Assembly: GCA_045646845.1 (NCBI GenBank)
Contig: JAZRLO010000025.1
Coordinates: 19,210 to 83,209, forward strand
Direction of reading: 5' to 3'
Source of the DNA: HGM04593 sp045646845
Lineage (GTDB): Bacteria; Bacteroidota; Bacteroidia; Bacteroidales; Bacteroidaceae
DNA length: 64,000 nucleotides
A model generated the notes under the pieces. That model was not told the origin of the DNA, made no database searches, and was given only the letters and a program-made list of their open reading frames with translations. Positions 49,959 through 58,811 of the stretch are shown piece after piece; the first letter of the stretch is position 1; each line of letters begins with the position of its first letter. The position numbers and the translations under genes are program-made.

Positions 49959-50938
49959 CTATATGGTTCTAACTTTTTTCTAAAATATTCTCTTATTCCA
50001 TCTTTATTGAAATAGTTTACAAGGTCGTGCTCGTTTTTATATGTTGCGCTCTCCTTTCCAATGTTTTCACCTATTGTATATCCGCAAACAACGCCTACAG
50101 ATCCGATAGCGATATAATAAACTTTAGCAGGCCCCTCCATATAGCGAGACGATTGTAGTACTTTATTTAAGGCCAACGATATTGAAACCGAAGCCAAAAC
50201 TTTTTCAACTGTTAAATTTTTAAACAAATTTTCGCTCTCCGAGTTCATTTTAACAGTGCCATCAACCACATTATAATTAAAATTCAAAGAGTTTCCAGAA
50301 TATTGTACTGTCACTGAATCCACTATAGTAAAACGACTTTTATCGAAAGCCTCTTCCATTACCTCGTCAACCTCAACTCGATTAGATATATAACCGACCG
50401 TATAGCCTATGGTAAAAAAAACTGCAATAGCAAACAGCAAGAGAAGCAAACAAGTGGCAATTACACCCCAGACGCGCCTTATCTTTTTCCTTAGAGTGAT
50501 AGGTTCTGGTTCCGGTTCTTTTTCTAAAAGAATCCTCTTTAGCTTCTCTATCGCCATTGACTCATTTTTGAAATATTCAATATAATCAAGACCAGGCAGA
50601 ATAAGAGAAAAATCTTCACTAAAATCAGAATCATCAATTTTTACAGGTATAATTTCCTTCTTATTCTCAGAAGCATATAGAATTTCCTTGCTTACCCAAT
50701 ATGAACTGTTAGAGTTCTTGGATGAAAGAAATAGCACAATATCCGAACGCCGTATCTTCTCAGCAAGAACCTTTGTGAAATATTTTCCTGGATAATGCCC
50801 TTCTATATCCATCCAGATTTCCAAGTCTTGACAATTCTTCAAAGCTGCGACAATTTTACCAACAGGAGAGTCCTCCATAAGGCTATTATCAGCAAGGATG
50901 TAATCAGCACGTGAATAACTTATAAATATACGTTTCAT
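49955..50938 (-). CDS. TIR-domain protein with C-terminal membrane anchor
   Basis: 327 residues. TIR domain about 1-140: KRIFISYSRADYILADNS, DLEIWMDIEGHYPG, IVLFLSSKNSNSSYWVSKEI (the Glu after WVSK is at the catalytic position of NAD+-cleaving TIRs), KEIIPVKIDD. A basic linker leads to one transmembrane helix (about 160-185, VIATCLLLLLFAIAVFFTIG). A ~135-residue outer part with VTVQYSGNSLNFNYNVVDGT and a Gly-rich IGSVGVVCGYTIGENIG segment follows. TIR effectors in bacteria often deplete NAD+ in phage defence; here the partner is the FGE-like membrane protein overlapping by 4 nt. AT-rich relative to flanks. Confidence 0.8.
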   Translation of the reverse strand: MKRIFISYSRADYILADNSLMEDSPVGKIVAALKNCQDLEIWMDIEGHYPGKYFTKVLAEKIRRSDIVLFLSSKNSNSSYWVSKEILYASENKKEIIPVKIDDSDFSEDFSLILPGLDYIEYFKNESMAIEKLKRILLEKEPEPEPITLRKKIRRVWGVIATCLLLLLFAIAVFFTIGYTVGYISNRVEVDEVMEEAFDKSRFTIVDSVTVQYSGNSLNFNYNVVDGTVKMNSESENLFKNLTVEKVLASVSISLALNKVLQSSRYMEGPAKVYYIAIGSVGVVCGYTIGENIGKESATYKNEHDLVNYFNKDGIREYFRKKLEPYR

Positions 50939-50965
50939 AAATATTATTTCTAATCAAAAGATATC

Positions 50966-51817
50966 TTATCCTATATTATGCCAACTATCAGATTTACTGG
51001 TTGGCAACGACTTGTTCAACTTAACGGCTAGAAATACCGATGTCGCTACGAAAAATACGAAAGCCACAATGCTAAGCGAGTTGTTTGCAATTTCCTCCTC
51101 TTCGGCGACACCGAATGCAATGGTTGTGAACACTGCAATGGTATTGTTGAGCACATGCCCCACTACCACCGAAAGAAGGTTTCCTGTACGGTAGTATATC
51201 CAACCGAGCACTATTCCGAGCAACGTCGCATAGACCACCTGTATTGGGTTCATATGGAATATGCCGAAAATCAGGGCAGATATGATTATGGCATGCCACG
51301 GGTTTCCGGTACGGCGCAGAAGGGCACCGAGTATGGCACCGCGGAAAAGGGTCTCTTCGAGCAGAGGTGCCATCACCGATATTGAAATCGCGCCGAGGAT
51401 GTCGTGCGAAAGCCCTTCGAACTGGGACTCGAGCATATCCTCGAGAGGAAACCACTGGACAAAGATGTTCAGCCCCCAAATTGACGAAAAGACAAGCAGC
51501 ACGGAGAGCAACATGGGCCTGCCACCAATGGATGTGAACATCCCCTTACGGAACCTGAAAGCACCGGTGAGATGCAGGAAAAGAAGCATTGCTATGGCCG
51601 ACAGCAGTAGAGCGACAGACACCAGCATGTAATAGGTCCCGTTCTGGAGACCGGCATCACCGCCGGCCACGAACCGCTCCGCAGAGATTCCGGGATACAG
51701 GAATGAGTAGGCCGAAAATACCAGTTTGGTGAACAATGCCTGAAAAAGTGCATACAGCACCAACAGGGAGAGTATCATGAATGCCAGTCTTGAATAGCTC
51801 CTGAATTTGTCCATCAT
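50966..51817 (-). CDS. CPBP family intramembrane metalloprotease
   Basis: 283 residues with about eight hydrophobic segments. CPBP (Abi/CAAX protease) motifs: LLEETLFRGAILGALL (E-E-x3-R), LIFGIFHMNPIQ (F-x3-H) and GHVLNNTIAVFT (H-x3-N). ribF and this gene overlap by 4 nt (ATGA), a pairing seen in other Bacteroidales, so it most likely belongs with ribF rather than the TIR pair 27 nt downstream. Substrate unknown; such proteases can act in prenyl-protein-like processing or bacteriocin immunity. Confidence 0.88.
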   Translation of the reverse strand: MMDKFRSYSRLAFMILSLLVLYALFQALFTKLVFSAYSFLYPGISAERFVAGGDAGLQNGTYYMLVSVALLLSAIAMLLFLHLTGAFRFRKGMFTSIGGRPMLLSVLLVFSSIWGLNIFVQWFPLEDMLESQFEGLSHDILGAISISVMAPLLEETLFRGAILGALLRRTGNPWHAIIISALIFGIFHMNPIQVVYATLLGIVLGWIYYRTGNLLSVVVGHVLNNTIAVFTTIAFGVAEEEEIANNSLSIVAFVFFVATSVFLAVKLNKSLPTSKSDSWHNIG

Positions 51818-52737
51818 ATGTTGTTCTTTACCTGTTCGACATCATTTTCTATCTGGGCACGCAAAGCGTCAAGGTTCCTGAACGTGCGTTCACCGCGCAA
51901 ACGGCGGACAAACTCCACGCAAAGTGCGCTGCCGTATATGTCGCCCGAAAAACCTATTATATGAACCTCGGCGGTACGTTCCTTGCTGTTGTTCACGGTG
52001 GGCTTCACTCCAATGTTCATCACCCCCTTGTAATGTTTCCCGCCCACAGTGGTCTCAACCTCATAAACACCATCGGCAGGCATGAGCCGCATTTCATCGG
52101 CCAGAGTGATGTTGGCTGTAGGGAAGCCGAGCTTGCGTCCTATTCCTGCACAATGCACCACGTTGCCGCAAACGGAATACTGTCGGCCAAGGAAACGGGC
52201 TGCGGAGCCGACATCGCCAGACAGGAGGGCACGGCGCACGACGGAAGAGCTGACCGTTGTTCCCTCAATGGCAAAAGGAGAGGTCTGAAAGACTTCAATC
52301 CCCGATTTGCTGCCATATGCAATGTATTCATCTATTCCCTCGCCTGCACACGGCTTGCCGAAGCGGTGGTCATAGCCGACGGCAAGAAGAGATACTCCGA
52401 GCCGAGCTGCAAGGATTTCGCACATGAACCGCTCAGCACACATCGACGCCATGGCGGAATCGAAGTCGAGCATCACAAGAATGTCTATGCCCTCAGCTTC
52501 GAGAAGCTGTATTTTCTCTCCTGTGTCCGTCAGCAGAAAAGGCTCCTCAGCCCTGTTGAAGAGCAGACGGGGGTGGCGTGCGAAGGTCACCACCATAAGC
52601 GGCAATCCCTTTTCCGATGCAGACGCACGCAACTCTCCGAGCATCGCACGATGCCCCAGATGCACTCCGTCGAAAGAGCCGATGGTCGCCGCGCACGGCA
52701 CAGGCGTATAGTCGTATATATCTGTTATAATTTCCAT
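51814..52737 (-). CDS. ribF: Bifunctional riboflavin kinase / FAD synthetase
   Basis: 307 residues. FAD synthetase (nucleotidyltransferase) domain about 1-160: AATIGSFDGVHLGHRAML (about 18), VVTFARHPRLLF, VGYDHRFGKPCAGEG. Flavokinase domain about 180-300: GIGRKLGFPTANITLADE (G-x-P-T-A-N), DGVYEVETTVGGKHYKGVMN and NIGVKPTVNNS. Converts riboflavin to FMN and FAD. It lies 43 nt downstream of the HAD gene, behind a heptad-repeat block, and overlaps the CPBP gene. Confidence 0.94.
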   Translation of the reverse strand: MEIITDIYDYTPVPCAATIGSFDGVHLGHRAMLGELRASASEKGLPLMVVTFARHPRLLFNRAEEPFLLTDTGEKIQLLEAEGIDILVMLDFDSAMASMCAERFMCEILAARLGVSLLAVGYDHRFGKPCAGEGIDEYIAYGSKSGIEVFQTSPFAIEGTTVSSSVVRRALLSGDVGSAARFLGRQYSVCGNVVHCAGIGRKLGFPTANITLADEMRLMPADGVYEVETTVGGKHYKGVMNIGVKPTVNNSKERTAEVHIIGFSGDIYGSALCVEFVRRLRGERTFRNLDALRAQIENDVEQVKNNI

Positions 52738-52740
52738 AAT

Positions 52741-52798
52741 TTCAGCGAGCTTTCACTTCTCACCTTTCAGTTTTCACTTTTCAGTTTTCACTTTCCAA
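52741..52798 (-). repeat. GTGAAAA heptad repeat block upstream of ribF
   Basis: On the minus strand, alternating GTGAAAACTGAAAA and CTGAAAGGTGAG units lead into AGTGAAAGCTCGCTGAAATT and the ribF ATG. Same family as 6545-6685. It also encodes the last residues of the HAD protein (GELESEN), so it overlaps coding sequence. Confidence 0.7.
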
Positions 52799-53446
52799 CT
52801 CCCCACTCCATGGTGCATTACGTTCCAGAAGCACAGCATCAATGCCCAAGGCACGTGCGGCGGCACAGTTCTCGGCGGAATCATCGAAGAAGATGGTATC
52901 GGCCGGGGCTACACCTTCGGCATCGAGCAACGCCCTGAATATCTCAGGCTCGGGCTTGCGGCAGTGCATACGGTAGGAGAGGTAAAGTGCGTCGAAACAG
53001 GATGAGAACGGCTTGCCCATTGCAGCCTGGAACTTGCGCTCTATTTCACCCCAGTGTCCGTCATTGGTATTGCTGAGCAGGACAACCCTGTAACCGCGCC
53101 TGCGCAGCTCCTCTATCCTGTGGAACTTAGCGGTAGCATATTCACCGAGCATGGCGTTCCATATCTCCTGAATGCGGAGATGAAGTGTGTCACCGGCCTC
53201 CCTTCGCACCTGCAACGGCAACTGCGAAGATATATACCCGAACATTTCGGCTGTGGAGATGTCGCCGCGGTCGTAACGCTGCATGTACTCATTGAGCAGA
53301 CACCCTTTTTCAGTCAGCAGGGACTGCTCTACCCCCAAAGCGGCAAGAGCCGCAAACGAACGGTCTATATGCAGGTCTATGAGCACTCCTCCCAAATCGA
53401 ATATCAGAACCTTCTTCCCTTCGAACATAATCTGTTGAATTTTCAC
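52781..53446 (-). CDS. HAD superfamily hydrolase (IA variant 3-like)
   Basis: 221 residues. HAD motif I VLIFDLGGVLIDLH (the second acidic position is Gly, so DxG rather than DxD), motif II VVLLSNTNDGHWG (about 118), motif III lysine in HCRKPEPEIF (about 173) and motif IV TIFFDDSAENCAAA (about 192). YihX/IA-type phosphatase-like fold. The DxG feature resembles YihX-like members but may weaken acid catalysis. The C-terminus runs into the heptad repeat. Confidence 0.85.
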   Translation of the reverse strand: MKIQQIMFEGKKVLIFDLGGVLIDLHIDRSFAALAALGVEQSLLTEKGCLLNEYMQRYDRGDISTAEMFGYISSQLPLQVRREAGDTLHLRIQEIWNAMLGEYATAKFHRIEELRRRGYRVVLLSNTNDGHWGEIERKFQAAMGKPFSSCFDALYLSYRMHCRKPEPEIFRALLDAEGVAPADTIFFDDSAENCAAARALGIDAVLLERNAPWSGELESEN

Positions 53447-53598
53447 GCGAATTTATACAAAAATTTCCTCTTAATGAAATTTTACTTACATTTGCACCTG
53501 CATCCGGGCATTTTGCCCTTTACAACTGCATGCCGGCCGCGTCGCCCTTTGTTTTAACAAATATTAACAAATGGGGGGGGTAATTTGAATCTTATTGC

Positions 53599-53606
53599 TA
53601 ACTTTG
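53599..53606 (+). promoter_or_regulatory. -7 box of the ABC exporter operon
   Basis: TAACTTTG matches TAnnTTTG, 34 nt before the ATP-binding gene. A second match, TACATTTG, lies at 53487-53494. A run of eight G (53573-53580) lies between them. Confidence 0.5.
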
Positions 53607-53639
53607 CGGCGACATGCACAGAAATGAACAGAAACTATC

Positions 53640-54560
53640 ATGGAATTACTTGGAATTGAAAATGTAACAAAGAGCTTTGCCAAGCATACCGCGCTCGACG
53701 ATGTATCACTCTCGATACCGGAGGGCTCCATCTACGGACTTCTTGGCCCCAACGGAGCCGGCAAGACCACACTGCTGCGCATAATAAACCGCATCACCGC
53801 ACCCGACAAGGGAAGGGTACTTTTCCGTGGAAAGGAAATAACTGCCGATGATGTCTATAAAATCGGGTACATGCCCGAAGAGCGCGGACTATACAAAAAG
53901 ATGAAAGTCGGCGAACAGGCAATATTCTTTGCACGACTGAAGGGAATGCCGCGCAAAGAGGCCGTACAGAAACTGAAAGAATGGTTCGAAAAATTCGGTA
54001 TCGAGGAGTGGTGGGACAAGAAAATCGTTGACCTTTCCAAAGGTATGGCACAGAAGGTGCAGTTCATAACAACAGTGTTGCATGAGCCGGAACTGCTGAT
54101 TTTCGATGAGCCGTTCTCGGGATTCGACCCCATAAATGCCAACCTGCTGAAGGAGGAGATTCTGTCACTGCGCGACAAAGGTGCTACCATCATATTCTCG
54201 ACACACAACATGTCGTCGGTCGAGGAGGTCTGCGACCACATAACCCTCATTGACAAATCGCGCAACATACTGTCGGGCAACGTGGATGAGATACGGCACA
54301 GGCACGGCGCAAATATCTTCGAGATAGACTACAGGGGCAAGGAGCAGGTGCTGAAGGAGGCACTGGCCGGCAAATGCGAGATAATGGACGGCTCGACATC
54401 GACGATAGGACTCAATACGCTGAAGATACATATAGCTACGGACGAGGAGGTACGCGATATTATTGCGGTTGCCAACGAGAATGTCGAGATACGCTCCTTC
54501 AGAGAGATGATACCTACTATGAACGACATATTCATAAGAGCCGTCAACGGCAACCTTTAA
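53640..54560 (+). CDS. ABC transporter ATP-binding protein (NatA/DrrA type)
   Basis: 306 residues. Walker A LGPNGAGKTTLLRIIN (about 36), signature LSKGMAQKVQF (about 137), Walker B LLIFDEPFSGFDPINANL (about 157), H-loop FSTHNMSS (about 190). The C-terminal ~90-residue domain (DUF4162-like) is typical of NatA/antibiotic exporters. The permease gene starts 18 nt downstream; together they form a two-gene ABC-2 exporter, substrate unknown (NatAB-like Na+ export is one option). Confidence 0.93.
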   Translation: MELLGIENVTKSFAKHTALDDVSLSIPEGSIYGLLGPNGAGKTTLLRIINRITAPDKGRVLFRGKEITADDVYKIGYMPEERGLYKKMKVGEQAIFFARLKGMPRKEAVQKLKEWFEKFGIEEWWDKKIVDLSKGMAQKVQFITTVLHEPELLIFDEPFSGFDPINANLLKEEILSLRDKGATIIFSTHNMSSVEEVCDHITLIDKSRNILSGNVDEIRHRHGANIFEIDYRGKEQVLKEALAGKCEIMDGSTSTIGLNTLKIHIATDEEVRDIIAVANENVEIRSFREMIPTMNDIFIRAVNGNL

Positions 54561-54578
54561 ATTCAAAAGCAATACAAG

Positions 54579-55898
54579 ATGGGAAGCAAGATTGGAATAA
54601 TAATACAAAGGGAATTCAACGAGCGTGTAAAGAAGAAATCGTTCATCATAACTACTATCCTCACTCCGTTGTTCATGATTGCGCTTATGTTCGCGCCGGC
54701 ACTGATATCAACATATTCCGGCGGCGATACCAAGCACATTGCAGTGGTCGATGAGAGCGGATACATTGCCGGACAGCTGATGGACAACGAAGAACTGGTG
54801 TTCGAAGAGACCAAGCTCCCTTTGGAGATTGCGAGAAAAGAGCTGAGCGACTGCTTTGCCATACTCTACATAGGGGAGGACATTGAGGAAAACCCCGGAA
54901 ACATAAAGATATACAACAACGAAGCGACATCGTTCGCCATTGAACAGAACATCACCGTACAGGTAGGCTCCATAGTGCAGAACAAGAAGCTCGAGGAGCA
55001 GAACATATCGAACCTCACCCAGATACTGCAGGAGACAAGGGTTGACATAACACCGCAGTCATTCAGGAACACAGCAGAAGAGGCAGAAACGCAGGATGAC
55101 TCGTCCATCGTTTCATCGGTGCTTGCATATGTGCTCAGCTTCATCCTGTACATGTTCCTGATAATTTACGGTGTCATGGTCATGCAGTCGGTGATTGAGG
55201 AAAAGAACAGCAGGGTGCTCGAAGTCATGGTATCGTCGGTAAGCCCGTTCCAGCTGATGATGGGAAAGATACTGGGCGTAGCGTCTGTGGCGATTGTACA
55301 GATAGCGCTATGGGCACTGCTAATTACAGGACTTGTCTATTTCGTGCTGCCCGAAGTGCTGCCCGACCAGATTCTTGAGGCCATGGCATTGATGAAACAG
55401 GGAGTTCCGGCATCGGAAATTCCGGGAGGTACGGAACTGGGAATGATACAGGCACTCGGAGTGCTCAGCGATGTCGGATACATCGGCGGGATAATGTTCA
55501 CGCTGCTCATATTCTTCTTCGGCGGATTCCTGCTGTATGCCGCAATGTTCGCGGCAGTAGGCTCATCGGTTGACAACCCGCAGGACGCCCAACAGCTGCA
55601 GACACCTATAATGATGCCTATCATAATAAGCATCATGGTAATGCTGTCCGTGATAAACGACCCCACATCAGACGTCTCGTTCTGGTTCTCCATGATACCC
55701 TTCACTTCGCCTATCGTGATGATGGCAAGAATACCGTACGGAATACCGACGTGGGAAATTGTCGTTTCCGCTATTGTGCTCTACGCGACATTCCTTATAG
55801 TTGTATATGGAGCATCGAAGATATATCGCGTGGGAATACTCATGCACGGCAAGAAACCGAGCCTTAAGGAGCTCTGGAAGTGGATGAGGTACAAATAA
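54579..55898 (+). CDS. ABC-2 type transporter permease (NatB-like)
   Basis: 439 residues. An N-terminal helix (about 22-45) precedes a large extracytoplasmic domain (about 45-175, GGDTKHIAVVDESGYIAGQL). A cluster of five or more helices from about 180 to 420 follows, with VLAYVLSFILYMFLIIYGVM and VIEEKNSRVLEVMVSSVSPF, a pattern typical of ABC2_membrane_3/NatB permeases. Pairs with the ATPase upstream. Confidence 0.9.
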   Translation: MGSKIGIIIQREFNERVKKKSFIITTILTPLFMIALMFAPALISTYSGGDTKHIAVVDESGYIAGQLMDNEELVFEETKLPLEIARKELSDCFAILYIGEDIEENPGNIKIYNNEATSFAIEQNITVQVGSIVQNKKLEEQNISNLTQILQETRVDITPQSFRNTAEEAETQDDSSIVSSVLAYVLSFILYMFLIIYGVMVMQSVIEEKNSRVLEVMVSSVSPFQLMMGKILGVASVAIVQIALWALLITGLVYFVLPEVLPDQILEAMALMKQGVPASEIPGGTELGMIQALGVLSDVGYIGGIMFTLLIFFFGGFLLYAAMFAAVGSSVDNPQDAQQLQTPIMMPIIISIMVMLSVINDPTSDVSFWFSMIPFTSPIVMMARIPYGIPTWEIVVSAIVLYATFLIVVYGASKIYRVGILMHGKKPSLKELWKWMRYK

Positions 55899-55961
55899 CG
55901 GTATAAGGAAGGGGCGTTTTACATAATTTATGATTACGTATTGCAATTTTTGGCATAAAAA

Positions 55962-55993
55962 TTTGCAATCTAAATGGAAATGCCCTACCTTTG
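55962..55993 (+). promoter_or_regulatory. Consensus promoter of tRNA-Met
   Basis: TTTG (55962-55965), 20 nt, TACCTTTG (55986-55993): exact Bacteroidetes consensus, 24 nt before the tRNA. Confidence 0.85.
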
Positions 55994-56017
55994 CAAAGTA
56001 TTTCCAACGAGATACTC

Positions 56018-56091
56018 GGGCTTTTAGCTCAGTTGGTTAGAGCAACAGACTCATAATCTGGAGGTCCTAGGTTCAAGCCCTAGATGGCCCA
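56018..56091 (+). tRNA. tRNA-Met (anticodon CAT), intact
   Basis: 74-nt cloverleaf: acceptor GGGCTTT with ATGGCCC, D arm GCTCAGTTGGTTAGAGC, anticodon arm CAGACTCATAATCTG (anticodon CAT), T arm CCTAGGTTCAAGCCCTAGG-like. CCA not encoded. Elongator Met is most likely; an Ile tRNA with lysidine at CAT cannot be excluded from sequence alone. Confidence 0.93.
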
Positions 56092-56094
56092 CGA

Positions 56095-56124
56095 AGAGAA
56101 TCGCTAATGCGGTTCTCTTTTTTT
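56095..56124 (+). terminator. Terminator after tRNA-Met
   Basis: GAGAATCGC / GCGGTTCTC stem with TAAT loop, followed by TTTTTTTG. The rest of the gap to 56328 has no recognisable gene. Confidence 0.85.
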
Positions 56125-56328
56125 GTTGCAGGGTTATCACCTATGGTTATTCAGCTCAGCGGATATTCCAGTTCGTCAACAACAGTGTGGAGCGAATTAA
56201 CTGACAATTCCACTGTTATTATTATTAACGCCATTCATATCCAGTTTTTCTGCATTAAACTTATATTTGCACAGAACAGGTAAACTGCAGATATTTAAAC
56301 ATATTTCAACCCATTAAATTCTTTGTTT

Positions 56329-57321
56329 ATGAAAAAGTTTGTTATCGGCATTGGCGAGGCATTGTGGGACAAATTCATCAAAGAGTTTCTCCTTATCAGA
56401 AAGCCAGGTGGCGCACCTGCCAATTTTGTTTATCACACGACCCAACTTGGTATTGAAGGCATTGTAGTAAGCGCGGTCGGAGATGATGATTTGGGGCGTG
56501 AACTTCAAGAATTCCTTGACAAAAAAGGAGTTCGTTACATTATGCACATCTCTGAATACAAGACAGGTGAAGTTGAAGCGACACCTCTCGCAAATGGTGA
56601 CAATGAGTATAAAATATTCAAGAATGTGGCTTACGATGACATTCCTTATACCGATGAACTCGACAAGCTCGTTCCCTACATCGGAGCAATATGCTTCGGC
56701 ACCTTGGCGCAGAGAGAGAACGGCACAAGTTCACAGACGATAAAGCGACTGCTGGAGTGCGTAGATAATGAAGGTACATTGAAGATTTACGATATCAACA
56801 TCCGCCCCACATGCGATATATCGAACCTCGAAAGCACAACAGAAGAGGAAGCAAGAGTGGAACGCGAAAAGTTGATGACCATATATACAACAAGCCTGCA
56901 GCTTGCCAACGTCCTTAAGATAAACCAGACAGAACTGCCAATTCTGGCGGAGTGCTTTGGAATCCAGGGAGATCACAAACAGATATGCGCAACTCTTATG
57001 GAACGGTTCAAACTGAATATTGTGATATACACACTTGGTGAAAAAGGCAGCATTATATATTACAAGGATTCAGAGACTCAAAAACTCCAGGAGAGCTACT
57101 GCCGTGTAGATATTGATGATGTTATCAGCGAACTCAACATCACCAAGGACGAGAACTGTGACGCCGTTGGAGCGGGCGACTCTTTCACTGCAGCATTCGT
57201 TGCCGGAATCATAAAGGGGCTCGACATTAAGGAGGCACACTATAAAGCGTCAAGGCTTGCTGCTTATGTATGTACAAAGCAAGGAGCAATGCCCGATATT
57301 CCAAAAGAACTTTTATTCTAA
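56329..57321 (+). CDS. PfkB family carbohydrate kinase
   Basis: 330 residues from the ATG at 56329 (MKKFVIGIGEALWDKF). Ribokinase fold: RKPGGAPANFVYHTTQLG (about 27), VSAVGDDDLGRELQEFL (about 50), and the anion-hole/catalytic signature AVGAGDSFTAAFVAGIIKG (about 279) with the catalytic Asp. Closest in pattern to fructokinases; substrate not certain. It lies within the segment between the two tRNA-Met copies. Confidence 0.9.
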   Translation: MKKFVIGIGEALWDKFIKEFLLIRKPGGAPANFVYHTTQLGIEGIVVSAVGDDDLGRELQEFLDKKGVRYIMHISEYKTGEVEATPLANGDNEYKIFKNVAYDDIPYTDELDKLVPYIGAICFGTLAQRENGTSSQTIKRLLECVDNEGTLKIYDINIRPTCDISNLESTTEEEARVEREKLMTIYTTSLQLANVLKINQTELPILAECFGIQGDHKQICATLMERFKLNIVIYTLGEKGSIIYYKDSETQKLQESYCRVDIDDVISELNITKDENCDAVGAGDSFTAAFVAGIIKGLDIKEAHYKASRLAAYVCTKQGAMPDIPKELLF

Positions 57322-57406
57322 ATAACTTTTATATAATTAACCAATGAGCCGAAAATAATTCAGAGTAGGCACATAGTCATAGATTACCCAACACAAATAT
57401 AGTGCT

Positions 57407-58750
57407 ATGAAAAGATTTTTTATATTAGTTACGCTCAGTTCCATACTAATGAGCACACATACCTTTAATCTTTATGCCCAAAGTCGTAATGAAAGGGAGA
57501 TTGCCAAACATGCAATATCGCACGACAAACTGCTGGAGCGTTTGATGAAGTATCTGTCAGTAGAGAGTTACTCAAAATACGACAATATAAACAATACTTG
57601 GACCATGACGCCCGGTCAAGAAAAGATGGCTACAATGCTTGCGGCAGAGGCCAGGGAACTTGGTGCAGAGGTCTATCACAGTCCTGACAATTACGTGTAT
57701 GTTACAGTCCCTTCAAATGTCAATAAAGATATCCCCGTCATGGGCATATGCAGCCACCTCGATTACTCGGAAGAGGCTCCTCACATAGGTATAAAGCCAT
57801 CTGTCACCCGATATCAAGGCGGTGATATCGTACTTAGCCCAGGAGTTGTATTGAGTCCCGAATCCAAAGAGGGACGAGACCTCAACAACCTTGTAGGCAA
57901 GACATTGATACATACCGACGGTACTACGCTCTTGGGCGGAGACTGCAAGAACGGTTGTGCGGTAGCGATGTCAGTACTGGAGACATTGATGAAATCGAAC
58001 ATCAAGCATGGCGAGGTGCAGTTTGTATGGTGTCCGAATGAGGACATCGGTAAGTCTGCCGAAAGAATAGACACGACATACTTTAACCCAGAAATATTCT
58101 ATGACATTGATGGAGAGGGCAACAAAGAAGTCGGTATTGCAAATTTTACAGCTAGAGGCATATTCATGAAGTTCATCGGCAAGGACGCGCACCCAGGAGA
58201 AGCAAAAGCTATGGGATTGGGCGATGCTATGGCTGCTGCTGCACAATTTGTTGCCGCAATACCATTGGATTGCCGTCCGGAACATTCTGAGGGTAGTCAA
58301 GGGTATATGCAGGCATACGGATTCACTCAAGAAGGCATTGACTGGATAGTAAAATTGCGTTTGCGATACTTTGATGCCGCGGATGGTGAAAAATATGACA
58401 AAGTTGTCAAAAATGCTCTTGAATCAATAAAAAGGGACTATCCTAACGTTGGTTTTGAAACCATCATGGACAAAATAGATTATGAGAACGTGGCACACTC
58501 TATTCACCCGGAATGTATTCCTTCACTGCAAAAGGCAGCAGAAAAATGCGGAAAAGAACTTGAACTACTATCGAACAGAGGCGGCACTACAGCTGCAATG
58601 ATGGCAGCCAAAGGACTCAGAGGCGGCCTTCTCGTATTCTCCGGACAACATGCTATACACTCTGTATACGAATATTCGGTTCTTGAAGAAGTACATGAAT
58701 CATACATGCTCATGTTACACACCATTGATGAAATTTCAAAATTAAAGTAA
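57407..58750 (+). CDS. Peptidase T-like M20 aminotripeptidase with signal peptide
   Basis: 447 residues. An N-terminal hydrophobic segment (ILVTLSSILMSTHTFNLYAQ) looks like a signal peptide, whereas characterised PepT enzymes are cytoplasmic. M20 motifs: VMGICSHLDYSEEAPH (H-x-D), TLLGGDCKNGCAVAMS (usual G-A-D-D-K-x-G), WCPNEDIGKSAE (usual P-D-E-E-I-G), a dimerisation domain with GKDAHPGEAKAMGLGDAMAA and NRGGTTAAMMAAKGL, and QHAIHSVYEY with the last His ligand. The Glu-to-Asp change in the E-E motif is atypical and may alter activity. Confidence 0.85.
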   Translation: MKRFFILVTLSSILMSTHTFNLYAQSRNEREIAKHAISHDKLLERLMKYLSVESYSKYDNINNTWTMTPGQEKMATMLAAEARELGAEVYHSPDNYVYVTVPSNVNKDIPVMGICSHLDYSEEAPHIGIKPSVTRYQGGDIVLSPGVVLSPESKEGRDLNNLVGKTLIHTDGTTLLGGDCKNGCAVAMSVLETLMKSNIKHGEVQFVWCPNEDIGKSAERIDTTYFNPEIFYDIDGEGNKEVGIANFTARGIFMKFIGKDAHPGEAKAMGLGDAMAAAAQFVAAIPLDCRPEHSEGSQGYMQAYGFTQEGIDWIVKLRLRYFDAADGEKYDKVVKNALESIKRDYPNVGFETIMDKIDYENVAHSIHPECIPSLQKAAEKCGKELELLSNRGGTTAAMMAAKGLRGGLLVFSGQHAIHSVYEYSVLEEVHESYMLMLHTIDEISKLK

Positions 58751-58756
58751 CCAAAC

Positions 58757-58800
58757 ATAACCACCGGAGGAGGACCCTGAAGCCCTCCTCCGGTGGTTAT
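58757..58800. terminator. Strong hairpin between the PepT-like gene and the FprA remnant
   Basis: ATAACCACCGGAGGAGG pairs over 17 bp with CCTCCTCCGGTGGTTAT around CCTGAAGC. It sits between convergent genes and could terminate both. Confidence 0.85.
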
Positions 58801-58811
58801 ATCAATGTCAT

